This document shows, piece by piece, positions 33,552 through 42,948 of a stretch of 64,000 bases of DNA. The stretch lies in assembly GCF_039535095.1 (NCBI RefSeq), contig NZ_BAAAWN010000001.1, forward strand, positions 3,906,001-3,970,000, written 5' to 3'. Position 1 is the first letter of the stretch. Each line of letters begins with the position of its first letter. Source of the stretch: Arthrobacter ramosus (GTDB taxonomy: Bacteria; Actinomycetota; Actinomycetes; Actinomycetales; Micrococcaceae). The notes under the pieces are model-generated. The model did not search any database. It was not told the origin of the DNA and was given only the letters and a program-made list of their open reading frames with translations. The position numbers and the translations under genes were made by a program.

Positions 33552-34007
33552 TTGAAAGACCAGCTGCGCGATTCTTCTCCGACGCAAGACCTGCGGGCCT
33601 ACCTGCTGGGCAGCTGGACCGTGGAACGGTCCCTGTGGGACCGGGCGAGCGGCACCCGCGGTACGTTCACCGGCGTCGTGCGCTATTCAGGAACCCCCGA
33701 CGGCGGGCTCCTCCTTCGCGAAAACGGCACCATGACCTGGCCCACCCACACGGGACCGGCATTCCGCGAATACCTCCTGCGCCCTTCTGACTCCCCTGCC
33801 GCCATGGACGTCTACTTCCCGGATGGGAAGCCGTTCCATCGCATGAGCTTCCGCGACCACGCCAACGAAGACAGCCACTGGTGCGATCCCGATGACTACA
33901 AAGTCAATTACCTCTGCGACGGGCCGGATGCTTTCAGCTACACCTGGGACGTCCACGGACCGGCCAAGGATTTGCTGCTCGAATCCCGGCTAAGGAGAGA
34001 GCAATGA
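33552..34007 (+). CDS. DUF6314-like protein
   Basis: A protein of up to 151 residues beginning LRAYLLGSWTVERSLWDRASG, with beta-strand pattern and conserved-looking YLLRPSDSPAAMDVYFPDGKPFH and CDGPDAFSYTWDVHGP. It resembles the DUF6314 family, a lipocalin-like fold of unknown function. The frame's first start is TTG at 33552, one base after the tRNA. No ribosome site precedes it (the tRNA acceptor is there), so the true start may be a later CTG. Its stop overlaps the Nudix ATG by four bases, so the pair is coupled. Confidence 0.65.
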   Translation: MKDQLRDSSPTQDLRAYLLGSWTVERSLWDRASGTRGTFTGVVRYSGTPDGGLLLRENGTMTWPTHTGPAFREYLLRPSDSPAAMDVYFPDGKPFHRMSFRDHANEDSHWCDPDDYKVNYLCDGPDAFSYTWDVHGPAKDLLLESRLRREQ

Positions 34008-34420
34008 CCCACAACAATCCAGCCAAGGACCTGATTGTCGTCAGCGCGGTCTGCGTGTACGACGACGCCGGACGGCTACTGACGGTGCGTAAGCGTGGCA
34101 CGGACAAGTTCATGCACCCCGGGGGCAAGCCCGAACCAGGTGAAACCGCGGCGGAGACGGCATCCCGCGAGCTGGCCGAGGAAGTCGGAATCGACGTCGA
34201 CCCGGCCGATCTGGAGCCCTTGGGGCGTTGGCTCGCCGTCGCCGCCAACGAGGCCGCCACGGATATCGAGGCTACCGTCTTCACCGCACCAGGCACGTGG
34301 GAGGCCCATCCTTCGGCCGAGATCGCAGAGATCCGGTGGCTGGATCTCTCTGCTGAACTTCCGGACGATTTGGCTCCACTCCTGACGGATCACGTCCTGC
34401 CCCTGCTCGCGAAAAAGTAG
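34004..34420 (+). CDS. Nudix hydrolase
   Basis: A 138-residue pyrophosphohydrolase. The complete Nudix box is at residues 41-63: Gly41, Glu47, Arg55-Glu56, Glu59-Glu60 and Gly62, within GKPEPGETAAETASRELAEE. The substrate may be an oxidised or non-canonical nucleotide, but this is not readable. It is preceded by GGAGAG and overlaps the DUF6314-like gene as ATGA. Confidence 0.9.
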   Translation: MTHNNPAKDLIVVSAVCVYDDAGRLLTVRKRGTDKFMHPGGKPEPGETAAETASRELAEEVGIDVDPADLEPLGRWLAVAANEAATDIEATVFTAPGTWEAHPSAEIAEIRWLDLSAELPDDLAPLLTDHVLPLLAKK

Positions 34421-34568
34421 GCCTGCCCGCACCGGGACAAAGCTGCGCGTATCAGCTCCTGAACTTCCCCGTTTTCCCATGAAAATCCGGTGAGAACTGG
34501 CTATAGTGATCGCACAGTTTGTTTTAACTTGATACATGCTGCATTGTCAGATCCAGCTGGGGGATCGC

Positions 34569-36602
34569 ATGCAATCTCTTGAACAGCGCCGACGCGCCTG
34601 GGGAGACGTCGGCGCGGAATCCGGCGCGGAAGTCCGCCGGGAGCCGCCGCGGTTCCGTGACACTCCTATGGAGGTCAAGGACTACTCGACGGCGGGAATG
34701 GCCGGCTGGGCGGCGCAACTGGGTTCTCCCGCGCCAGAGGCTCCGCGTTCCCGCAGAATGGGCAGGACCGGTGGGATAGCTGCGATCGCAGCGTTGTTGC
34801 TCTACCTGACGTGGCGGATCGCATTCACCATGCCGCTTGGAGGCGGCGATCTTGTCATCGCTTGGACGCTGGTGACGTTTGAGGCCCTTCCCCTGACGGG
34901 GCTGGTCCTGAAATCCATCACGCTGTGGAACATCGACTGTTATGCGCCGGAGCCGGTTGCCGAACCACCCAATGGCATGAGGGTCGCAGTGTTGATCCCC
35001 ACGTACAACGAACCCGTTGAGGTCCTTGCCCCCACCATCGCTGCGGCCTGCGCCCTTCAGCCGGGGCACGAAACGTGGGTGCTGGATGACGGAAGCCGCC
35101 CGTGGGTTGCGGAGATGTGCGCGGCTTTCGGTGCGAGGGTAGTCAGCCGCACCGAGCATGACCATGCCAAGGCGGGCAACATGAACCACGCACTGGACCT
35201 GATGGCAGCAGAGGAAGCGGCCGGCAAGGACGCAATAGACATCATTGCCGTGCTGGACTGCGACCACGTGCCGCTGCCCACGTTCCTGACAGCCACCTTG
35301 GGATGGTTCGCCGACGAGGAAATCGCCCTCGTCCAGGGGCCGCAGGCGTTCTACAACTCAGGGGCCTTCGACGACGACGGAATCTCCGGCGAACAGGGGT
35401 TGTTCTTCAACGTCCTGATGCCTTCGCGCAACGTTCCCGGCGCAGGGCCGTTCTGGTGCGGCTCAACGTCACTGCTCCGGGTTAAGGCGCTTCGCGAGGT
35501 GGGTGGAGTAGCCACGGAGACCATCACCGAGGACATGCACACGACCCTCAAACTCATCCGGCTAGGGTGGAAGACCGTGTACCACCACCAGACCCTGGCA
35601 GTGGGCCTGGCCCCGGCGACAGCGGATCAGTACCTGCTGCAGCGCCGACGCTGGGGCATGGGCGCGATGCAGATCCTGACCCACGAGCGCCTTTGGGCCG
35701 CCAAGAGCTGGATGACCTGGCGGAACTTCCACGAATACATCAACGGAACTTTATGGTGGCTGGAGGGAATTGCCACTTTGATTGCCTTCATCATTCCCAT
35801 GGCGGTCATGGTCTCAGGCGCCCAGACCTCCACCGCCGGGCCCGTGGAGTTCACCCTAGCCTTCGCAGCCATGTTCTGGGTCAGGTTGTGGGGCGCAAAG
35901 AGACTCATGCGCCACCAGATCCACTGGCCGACGGCGTTCGCCCTGCGGATTTTCCGGGTTCCCGTTGGGATGGCTTGCCTTTGGTGGCTCGTTTCCCGGA
36001 AGTCCCTGGAGTTTCAAGTCACCCCGAAAGGGGCTGCGGAACTTCGGCTCCGCGGACGGGCCCCGCGGATCCTCATTGTGCTGATCGTGATCGTGGCCGC
36101 AATTATTCTCTATGCGACCGCCGGAGTCTTCGGTTGGGTGCCTTGGCGGACAAGTCCGGGCTCCACGATTGCCGCCGGCGTCTGGCTGGTTCTTGCCGGG
36201 GTTGTCTTGGTGCTGGGGACGCTCCGGATCAGAGCCGCCGAATTCGCCTCATCACGCAGGAGCGCCCACAGGGTCACCGTCAAGGTGCCTGTCACGGTTG
36301 CCGGGATCCCCGGCCAACTGGTGGACATCTCCATGGGAGGCGCCGCTGTTCGCGTAGGGGCCGATGCGCTGCCGGAATCCGGTCGCGTCCTCTTGGAGCT
36401 CCCGGGAGCCGCACAGATCCCCCTGGATATCGTCCGGGTCTGGTCGAGTTCGAAGGGAGAGCACACTGCTTCGCTGCGGGTTCGCGACCGGGACTGGGAA
36501 GCGTATCGCGGGCTCTCACTCTGGCTGTTCCATACCCCTGATGGTGTCCTGCCCGGATTTCCCCCCGGCGTCCCTGCCGTCGCAACCCGGGAGTCGGCAT
36601 GA
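34569..36602 (+). CDS. Cellulose synthase-like GT2 with C-terminal PilZ domain
   Basis: A 677-residue membrane glycosyltransferase for an exopolysaccharide. Two N-terminal membrane segments precede the catalytic domain with WVLDDGSRP, VLDCDH (DxD), ETITEDMHTT (TED) and QRRRWGMGAMQ (QxxRW). About five further membrane segments follow. The C-terminal PilZ domain has RRSAHR and VDISMGGAAVRV, the RxxxR and (D/N)xSxxG c-di-GMP-binding motifs, so the enzyme is expected to be activated by c-di-GMP. ATG at 34569 has GGGGGA upstream; another ATG lies at 34536. Its stop overlaps the hybrid kinase as ATGA. The sugar polymer is unknown. Confidence 0.88.
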   Translation: MQSLEQRRRAWGDVGAESGAEVRREPPRFRDTPMEVKDYSTAGMAGWAAQLGSPAPEAPRSRRMGRTGGIAAIAALLLYLTWRIAFTMPLGGGDLVIAWTLVTFEALPLTGLVLKSITLWNIDCYAPEPVAEPPNGMRVAVLIPTYNEPVEVLAPTIAAACALQPGHETWVLDDGSRPWVAEMCAAFGARVVSRTEHDHAKAGNMNHALDLMAAEEAAGKDAIDIIAVLDCDHVPLPTFLTATLGWFADEEIALVQGPQAFYNSGAFDDDGISGEQGLFFNVLMPSRNVPGAGPFWCGSTSLLRVKALREVGGVATETITEDMHTTLKLIRLGWKTVYHHQTLAVGLAPATADQYLLQRRRWGMGAMQILTHERLWAAKSWMTWRNFHEYINGTLWWLEGIATLIAFIIPMAVMVSGAQTSTAGPVEFTLAFAAMFWVRLWGAKRLMRHQIHWPTAFALRIFRVPVGMACLWWLVSRKSLEFQVTPKGAAELRLRGRAPRILIVLIVIVAAIILYATAGVFGWVPWRTSPGSTIAAGVWLVLAGVVLVLGTLRIRAAEFASSRRSAHRVTVKVPVTVAGIPGQLVDISMGGAAVRVGADALPESGRVLLELPGAAQIPLDIVRVWSSSKGEHTASLRVRDRDWEAYRGLSLWLFHTPDGVLPGFPPGVPAVATRESA

Positions 36603-39600
36603 GCGGAGACAAAATGCGCAACCCCAAGCTGCTTTGGATGATCGCCGCTGCCGGTATCGCAGTGGCCATCCTTGCCATGGGCCTCCGAGCCAACCAAGGC
36701 ACGTCGGCGGCACAGACCGTCGGCGATTTCGCTATCCTGGCAGCCGTACTGCTCGCTTCAGCCAGTTGCGCGCGCGCTGCCCGGCGGCGGGACGAAAGTG
36801 CCCGCGCCTGGTGGTTCATGGCCTTGGCCACGCTCGTCTGGGCCGTGGCCCAATCAATCTGGACGTTCTTCGGACTCACCCTGGACCACGACTATCCCTA
36901 CCCCTCGATAGCCGACGCCGGTTTCGTCGGTTATTCGATACCGGCCGCCATCGCCCTCTTCTTGTTTCCGCGCCCGCGGGCATCCCGCGTTGCCTTCGTG
37001 CGTGCACTCTTGGATGCGGCCGTGATCGCCGCCGCCGTGCTGTTCATGAGCTGGGCCACCGTCCTCGGTTCCATGTACAGGGCCGGAGGGCAGGAAACCC
37101 TTGTCTATCTCACCGGCCTTGCCTACCCTGTTGCCGACATCGTGATGGTCTCCATAGTCCTCATGCTCACCATGCGGAGGGCACCAGGTGAGCGCCTCAG
37201 GTGGGTCTGCCTGGGTGGCGGGCTCCTCGTCTTGGCGATCACTGACAGTACCTACGCGAAACTGACCTCCGACGGCGTCACGGGGCTCACCGGAACACCC
37301 CTGGCGGCCGGCTGGATCGCGGCGTTCCTGCTGATCGCCCTCGCACCGTTGGTCCCACACTCTGCGCGCCCCCAGACGGACCGCCGGATATATACGCTGG
37401 CCTTGGAACTACTGCCCTATGTCCCGGTCTTCGGTGCGGTCATGGTGGCCCCCATACGCGTCGGGCGCCCCAGCGACCCTTTCCTTCAGACCGTGGGACT
37501 CATAGTGCTGGCTCTGGCCATTGTGCGTCAGGTGCTGATGGTTCTTGAAGACATCACCCTGACTCGGGACCTCGAATCCAAGGTGGCCCAGCGGACTGCC
37601 GAACTCGAAGGTCTGGGCGCCATTGTCAACTCGTCGGCCGATGCCATCATGGGCAAGACCCCGGACGGCGTCATCACCAGCTGGAATCCCGGGGCTGAAC
37701 GGATCTACGGGTACAGCGCCGCTGAGGCAATTGGCAGGCATGTTTCCTTCCTGATTCCGGATCATCTCCGGGTCGAGGAAGAAAGCCTCATGGCGGCTAT
37801 CGGAGCCGGCGGAGAAACTCGCAGCTACGAGACGGAACGACTACGAGGCGACGGCTCCATTGTGCCCATCTCCCTGACGATGTCCCCCATCCGCGGTGCT
37901 GGCGGCATCCACGGAGTTGCCACGATATCCCGTGACATCACAGAACGTCGGCTCGCGCAAGCTGAGCTGGTCACGGCCCGGGAAGCCGCCGAGGAAGCCA
38001 GCCGCTTGAAGTCGGAGTTCCTCGCGACGATGAGCCATGAGATCCGCACACCGATGAACGGCGTCATTGGATTAACCGGCCTGTTGCTGGACACCCCCTT
38101 GGAGGAAACCCAGCGCCAATATGCCGAGGGCGTCAAGGGGGCGGGCGAAGCCCTGCTGACCCTGATCAATGACATTCTGGACTTCTCGAAACTCGAAGCG
38201 GGCAAGGTCGATCTGGACCCTGCGCCCTTCAATCCACGCACCCTGGTGGAGGAACTCGCAGTCCTCCTGGCCGAAGCCGCCCAAGCCAAAGGCCTGGAGC
38301 TGATTGCATACTGCCGGCCGGAGGTTCCGGCGATGCTGGTGGGCGACGCCGGCCGCATCAGGCAGATCCTGCTCAATCTGGCCTCAAACGCAGTGAAGTT
38401 CACCCCCTCAGGGGAAGTCGTCATTAGCGTGAAGCTCGTGGAGCAGGAATCCGCGAACGCGCGGGTACGCTTCGAAGTCCGTGACACCGGGATCGGGGTC
38501 GAGGCGGCAGACCATCTCAGGCTCTTCGAGTCGTTCTCGCAGGCCGATGCCTCAACCACCCGGCGGTACGGTGGAACCGGCCTTGGACTGGCGATCTCGC
38601 GGAGGCTTACCGAGGTGATGGGCGGCGAGATAGGGGTGGACAGCTCTTTGGGCAACGGCAGCACTTTCTGGGCAACCCTTCCCCTGGCAGTGAGCGAGTC
38701 TGCAGCTGCTCCGCCGTCGATCTCGCCCGAGCAACTCACCGGACTCCGTGTGCTCGTGGTGGACGACAACTCGACCAACCGGCTGGTGCTGCAGGCGCAA
38801 TTGGCGGGCTGGCGGATGAATCCGGAGGCTGTCGGAGACGCCCAACAGGGCTTGGACCGCTGCCGCGAAGAAGCCGCCGCCGGACGTCCCTTCGACATTG
38901 CGGTGCTGGACATGTGCATGCCCGACATGAACGGCTTGGAGCTGGCATACAAACTGAGCACCGACGTCGCGCTTGCATCCACGCGGATCATCATGCTGAC
39001 GTCCACCATGAATGTGGACAAAGCCGAACTCGTGGCCGCCGGGGTCCAGGAATGGTTGACGAAGCCCGTGCGCAGCTCCGAGTTCTACGACCGCCTCATG
39101 CGTCTCGTCGCGACACGCCCGATCGCGGCTCCCATGGTTTCTGCTGCAATCCCAGTGACCATGAGCCAACCTTCGCGCGGCCTGATTTTGGTCGTCGAGG
39201 ACAACGAGGTCAATCAGCTCGTCGCCCGGAGCATGGTTGCGAAGCTCGGGTACGAGGCCGACGTCGTAGCTGACGGCAGCGAAGCAGTCGCCGCGACTGC
39301 GGCAACGGAGTATGCCGCGGTCCTGATGGACTGCCATATGCCCGTCATGGACGGATTCGAGGCCACCAAGGCCATCCGGGCCCGGCACGATGGCCGCAGA
39401 AGGCTCCCCGTCATTGCCATGACCGCAGGCGCCCTGGATGAGGACCGTGAGCGCTGCCTTGCGGCCGGCATGGACGACTATCTGACCAAACCGGTTGACG
39501 TGGAAAAATTGGACCAGGTTCTCTCGCGATGGATACCCGAAACACCGAAGGAAAGTGCCGGACCCGCACTCGACCCCGCGAGGCTGGAAACGTTGCGTGA

Positions 39601-39913
39601 CCTCGGCCCGGCAGACGGACTGGGGTTGCTGCCCGCCGCGGCCCAAGCCTTCAGGCAAGACATCCAACCGAGCCTGGAGGCACTCCGGCGGGCTCTGGGC
39701 AACGGAAACGGAGACGCTTTCAGGCAAGTGGCCCACAAATTGAAAGGCGCCGCAGCCAACATCGGAGCTGCCCGCGCGGCCCGGATGTGCGAGGAATTGG
39801 AACATAGCTCATCAAGCGGCAAACCTGTCGATCCCGCGCTGCTGGCCGACCTTGAAGCCGAACTTGCCCTCGTTGACAAAGCGTTGGACCACGCCCTGTC
39901 GGTGGCCTCATGA
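36599..39913 (+). CDS. Membrane hybrid histidine kinase with PAS, two receivers and Hpt
   Basis: An 1104-residue phosphorelay protein. About eight or nine membrane segments (10-310) are followed by a PAS domain (IVNSSADAIMGKTPDGVITS), HisKA with His480 in LATMSHEIRTPMNG, and HATPase_c (NLASNAVKFTPSG, DTGIGV, GTGLGL). Receiver 1 has Asp771, receiver 2 has Asp911 in LMDCHMPVMDG, and the Hpt domain has His1046 in FRQVAHKLKGAAANIG. All relay residues are intact, so phosphate can pass to the next gene's receiver. Coupled at both ends by ATGA overlaps. Confidence 0.93.
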   Translation: MSGDKMRNPKLLWMIAAAGIAVAILAMGLRANQGTSAAQTVGDFAILAAVLLASASCARAARRRDESARAWWFMALATLVWAVAQSIWTFFGLTLDHDYPYPSIADAGFVGYSIPAAIALFLFPRPRASRVAFVRALLDAAVIAAAVLFMSWATVLGSMYRAGGQETLVYLTGLAYPVADIVMVSIVLMLTMRRAPGERLRWVCLGGGLLVLAITDSTYAKLTSDGVTGLTGTPLAAGWIAAFLLIALAPLVPHSARPQTDRRIYTLALELLPYVPVFGAVMVAPIRVGRPSDPFLQTVGLIVLALAIVRQVLMVLEDITLTRDLESKVAQRTAELEGLGAIVNSSADAIMGKTPDGVITSWNPGAERIYGYSAAEAIGRHVSFLIPDHLRVEEESLMAAIGAGGETRSYETERLRGDGSIVPISLTMSPIRGAGGIHGVATISRDITERRLAQAELVTAREAAEEASRLKSEFLATMSHEIRTPMNGVIGLTGLLLDTPLEETQRQYAEGVKGAGEALLTLINDILDFSKLEAGKVDLDPAPFNPRTLVEELAVLLAEAAQAKGLELIAYCRPEVPAMLVGDAGRIRQILLNLASNAVKFTPSGEVVISVKLVEQESANARVRFEVRDTGIGVEAADHLRLFESFSQADASTTRRYGGTGLGLAISRRLTEVMGGEIGVDSSLGNGSTFWATLPLAVSESAAAPPSISPEQLTGLRVLVVDDNSTNRLVLQAQLAGWRMNPEAVGDAQQGLDRCREEAAAGRPFDIAVLDMCMPDMNGLELAYKLSTDVALASTRIIMLTSTMNVDKAELVAAGVQEWLTKPVRSSEFYDRLMRLVATRPIAAPMVSAAIPVTMSQPSRGLILVVEDNEVNQLVARSMVAKLGYEADVVADGSEAVAATAATEYAAVLMDCHMPVMDGFEATKAIRARHDGRRRLPVIAMTAGALDEDRERCLAAGMDDYLTKPVDVEKLDQVLSRWIPETPKESAGPALDPARLETLRDLGPADGLGLLPAAAQAFRQDIQPSLEALRRALGNGNGDAFRQVAHKLKGAAANIGAARAARMCEELEHSSSSGKPVDPALLADLEAELALVDKALDHALSVAS

Positions 39914-40842
39914 AGGTCCTGGTGGCGGACGACGACTTCGGTTCGCGCCTGGTGGCGAAGGCGGCAGTAGAGCAGTCCGGCCACGAATGCATCGTGGCCG
40001 CGGACGGCAGCTCCGCCTGGGAGCTGTACAAGCGACACCGGCCGCAAGTCGTCGTGACTGACCTGATGATGCCCGGGCTCAACGGGCTGGAGCTCTGCCG
40101 CGCCATCCGCAGCGCGGAAGAAGACTCCTACACCTATCTTGTCCTTGTCACCTCGAAGGATTCACGTGAGGACGTCGTCGCGGGCATGAAGGCCGGTGCT
40201 GATGACTACGTGGCCAAGCCGCTTGACCCGTTCGCTTTGCATACCCGGCTGCTGGTGGCGCAAAGGGTGACTTCGCTGCATACGGATCTTGCGCGCTACC
40301 GTGCCGCGCTCGCGGAGCAAGCGCGGACCGATCCCCTGACGAAGCTCCACAACCGGCTGAAGCTCTCAGAGGACCTGGAACAGCTGCACTACAGAAGCAG
40401 CCGCTACGGAACGGACTACAGCCTGGCCATCTGTGACGTGGACAATTTCAAGCGATACAACGATCTTTACGGCCACCAGGCCGGTGACCTCGCTTTGCAG
40501 TCGGTTGCGGCATCCCTTGCCGGCGAAGGGCGCGAAAGCGACGGAATCTACCGCTTCGGCGGGGAGGAGTTCCTCTTCCTGCTGCCCGGCCAGACGGTAT
40601 CCGGCGCTGAAACAAGGCTCACACGGGCGCTGGAGGCCGTGCGGGACCTGGGCATTGCGCATTCCGGAAACCCCTCGGGCACCCTGACCTTGAGCGCCGG
40701 TCTCTCGGCCTTTGTGCCCGACCACCGGGTCAGCAGCGAACGGCTCCTCAAAGAAGCCGACATGGCGTTGTACACGGCCAAGTCCGCCGGCCGGAACCGC
40801 GTGGAAGTCGCGCCGGAAGTTCGTCAACACACCCGGAGCTGA
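39910..40842 (+). CDS. REC-GGDEF response regulator, diguanylate cyclase
   Basis: A 310-residue response regulator. The receiver (1-120) has VADDDFG, the phospho-Asp in VVTDLMMPGLNG and Lys in DDYVAKPLD. The GGDEF domain has DPLTKLHNRL and an intact GGEEF in YRFGGEEFLFLL. It should make c-di-GMP when phosphorylated by the hybrid kinase in front, and the GT2-PilZ protein at the operon start would read that signal. ATGA overlap with the kinase. Confidence 0.93.
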   Translation: MKVLVADDDFGSRLVAKAAVEQSGHECIVAADGSSAWELYKRHRPQVVVTDLMMPGLNGLELCRAIRSAEEDSYTYLVLVTSKDSREDVVAGMKAGADDYVAKPLDPFALHTRLLVAQRVTSLHTDLARYRAALAEQARTDPLTKLHNRLKLSEDLEQLHYRSSRYGTDYSLAICDVDNFKRYNDLYGHQAGDLALQSVAASLAGEGRESDGIYRFGGEEFLFLLPGQTVSGAETRLTRALEAVRDLGIAHSGNPSGTLTLSAGLSAFVPDHRVSSERLLKEADMALYTAKSAGRNRVEVAPEVRQHTRS

Positions 40843-40899
40843 AACCCCGGCCACCATCAGCGTCACTCGGCGCAGGTTATTGGCCGTGATCGACTCCCG

Positions 40900-40920
40900 A
40901 ACCCCCGAGTTTCCGGGGTT
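40900..40920. terminator. Possible terminator between convergent genes
   Basis: AACCCC and GGGGTT pair around nine bases, in the 192-bp gap between the diguanylate cyclase and the convergent ABC exporter. The stem is short and no T run follows, so the call is weak. Confidence 0.35.
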
Positions 40921-41034
40921 GTCTCCAGCGCTGGGCGCTAAAAAGTTGCTCAGCGTGACACCGTCGAGGCTGGTCGAATCAGCCGGCCCCGGCAACCCGG
41001 AGCTGACACCCGGCCACGAGGAGACGGCCCGCGT

Positions 41035-42948
41035 CTACAGCTCCGGAACAGCTTCCTGGGCCACAGCCGTCGCCTCCGCGAACTGCGTGTTGTACAGCTC
41101 CGCGTAGCGACCGTCCGCGGCGAGGAGCTCGGCGTGCGTGCCGCGCTCAACGATCGATCCGTCCTCCACGACCAGGATGACATCGGCGGCCCTGATGGTG
41201 GAGAGGCGGTGGGCGATCACGACGGCGGTGCGTCCCTCGAGTGCCTCGCCCAAGGCCGCCTGGACGGCGGCTTCACTGGTGGAATCCAAGGCCGCCGTGG
41301 CTTCGTCGAGGATGACGACCCTCGGTTGGGCGATGAGGAGGCGTGCGATGGTGAGCCGTTGGCGTTCCCCGCCGGAAAGGCGGTAGCCGCGCTCCCCCAC
41401 CACGGTCTCCAGGGCATCCGGCAAGGAGCGGACCATGGCTTCGAGCCGGGCGCGCCGGAGCACGTCCCACATTTCCTCGTCCGTCGCTCCGGGCCGGGCC
41501 AACCGCAAGTTGGAGGCGATACTTTCATGGAAGAGGTGGCCGTCCTGCGTGACCATGCCCAAGGTCGCCCGGAGGGAATCGAACGTGACGTCCCGGACAT
41601 CCAGGCCGGTACCTTGGCCGCGGCCGCCCAAGCGCACGGCGCCGGAGTCGACGTCGTACAGGCGGGACAGTAGCTGGGCCACAGTGGACTTGCCCGCACC
41701 CGAGGACCCTACGAGCGCCACGGTTTGACCGGGCTCCACACGGAAGCTGATTCCGTGCAGGACCTCCTCACCGCCGCGGGTATCAAGCGTCGCCACTTCC
41801 TCGAGCGACGCAAGGGACACCTTGTCCGCGGACGGATAGGCGAAGCGGACGTCGTCGAACTCCACCGCAACGGGTCCCGAAGGCACCGCGACGGCGTCGG
41901 GCTTCTCCTGGATGAGCGGCTTAAGGTCCAGAATCTCGAAGACCCGCTCGAAGCTGACCAACGCGCTCATGACCTCAACGTGGGCACTGGACAGCGCGGT
42001 GAGCGGTGCGTAGAGGCGGGTGAGCAGCAGCGCCAGCACGACGACGTCGCCCGCCGCCAGCTGCCCGCTCAGCGCAAGCCAACCGCCCAGTCCGTAAACG
42101 AGCGAGAGGGCGAGGGCGGAAACTAGGGTCAGCGCAGTGATGAACGTGAACTGCAACATGGCGGTGCGGACGCCGATGTCCCGCACGCGGCCGGCCCGCA
42201 GGGCGAACTCGGCGGATTCCTCGTCCGGTCGGCCGAACAGTTTGACGAGCGTGGCGCCGGGTGCGGAGAAACGCTCCGTCATTTGGGTTCCCATGGCCGC
42301 GTTGTGGGACGCGGCTTCACGACGGAGGTCGGCCAGCTTGGAGCCCATGCTGCGTGCGGGGATGAGGAAGATCGGCAGCAGAACCATCGCCAGGACGGTG
42401 ACCAGCCAGGAGGTGTTGAGCATGACAATGAGGGTCAAGGCCAAGGACACGACGTTGCTGACCACTCCGGAGAGGGTGCCCGCGAAGGCCGATTGGGCTC
42501 CGATGACGTCGTTGTTGAGCCGGCTGACGAGGGCTCCGGTACGGGTCCGGGTGAAGAAGGCGATGGGCATGCGCTGCACATGATCGAACACCCGCGTCCG
42601 CAGATCAACGATCACGCCTTCGCCGATCACGGAAGACAGCCACCGGGTCAGCAGTCCCACCCCGGCGTCGGCGACGGCCACCGCAGCGATGAGCGCGGCC
42701 AGCCCGATCACGACATCCACGCCTGCATGGGCGATGAGCGCGTTCACCACCTTGCCGGCCAGCACCGGGGTGGCCACGGCAAGGAACGCACCGGCGATAG
42801 AGGCCAGTACGAAGGCGATCAGCTTGTTGCGGTACGGTTTCGCGAAAGCGAGCACGCGCTTGATGGTTTCCCGCGAGAACGGCTGGGAGCCGCTCTTGGC
42901 GCGGGTGATGTTGTAGAGCGAGCGCCAGGCGACGCCATCCATGCTCAT
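41035..42948 (-). CDS. ABC exporter, fused permease-ATPase
   Basis: A 637-residue half-transporter of the MsbA/LmrA type, working as a dimer in the membrane. Six membrane segments lie at about residues 40-310. The ATPase follows: Walker A LVGSSGAGKSTVAQLL, signature YRLSGGERQRLTIARLL, Walker B RVVILDEATAALD and the H-loop VIAHRLSTIRAAD. The substrate is unknown. ATG overlaps the ABC-F stop by ATGA, so it is co-expressed with that gene, which suggests a drug or peptide export context. Confidence 0.9.
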   Translation of the reverse strand: MSMDGVAWRSLYNITRAKSGSQPFSRETIKRVLAFAKPYRNKLIAFVLASIAGAFLAVATPVLAGKVVNALIAHAGVDVVIGLAALIAAVAVADAGVGLLTRWLSSVIGEGVIVDLRTRVFDHVQRMPIAFFTRTRTGALVSRLNNDVIGAQSAFAGTLSGVVSNVVSLALTLIVMLNTSWLVTVLAMVLLPIFLIPARSMGSKLADLRREAASHNAAMGTQMTERFSAPGATLVKLFGRPDEESAEFALRAGRVRDIGVRTAMLQFTFITALTLVSALALSLVYGLGGWLALSGQLAAGDVVVLALLLTRLYAPLTALSSAHVEVMSALVSFERVFEILDLKPLIQEKPDAVAVPSGPVAVEFDDVRFAYPSADKVSLASLEEVATLDTRGGEEVLHGISFRVEPGQTVALVGSSGAGKSTVAQLLSRLYDVDSGAVRLGGRGQGTGLDVRDVTFDSLRATLGMVTQDGHLFHESIASNLRLARPGATDEEMWDVLRRARLEAMVRSLPDALETVVGERGYRLSGGERQRLTIARLLIAQPRVVILDEATAALDSTSEAAVQAALGEALEGRTAVVIAHRLSTIRAADVILVVEDGSIVERGTHAELLAADGRYAELYNTQFAEATAVAQEAVPEL

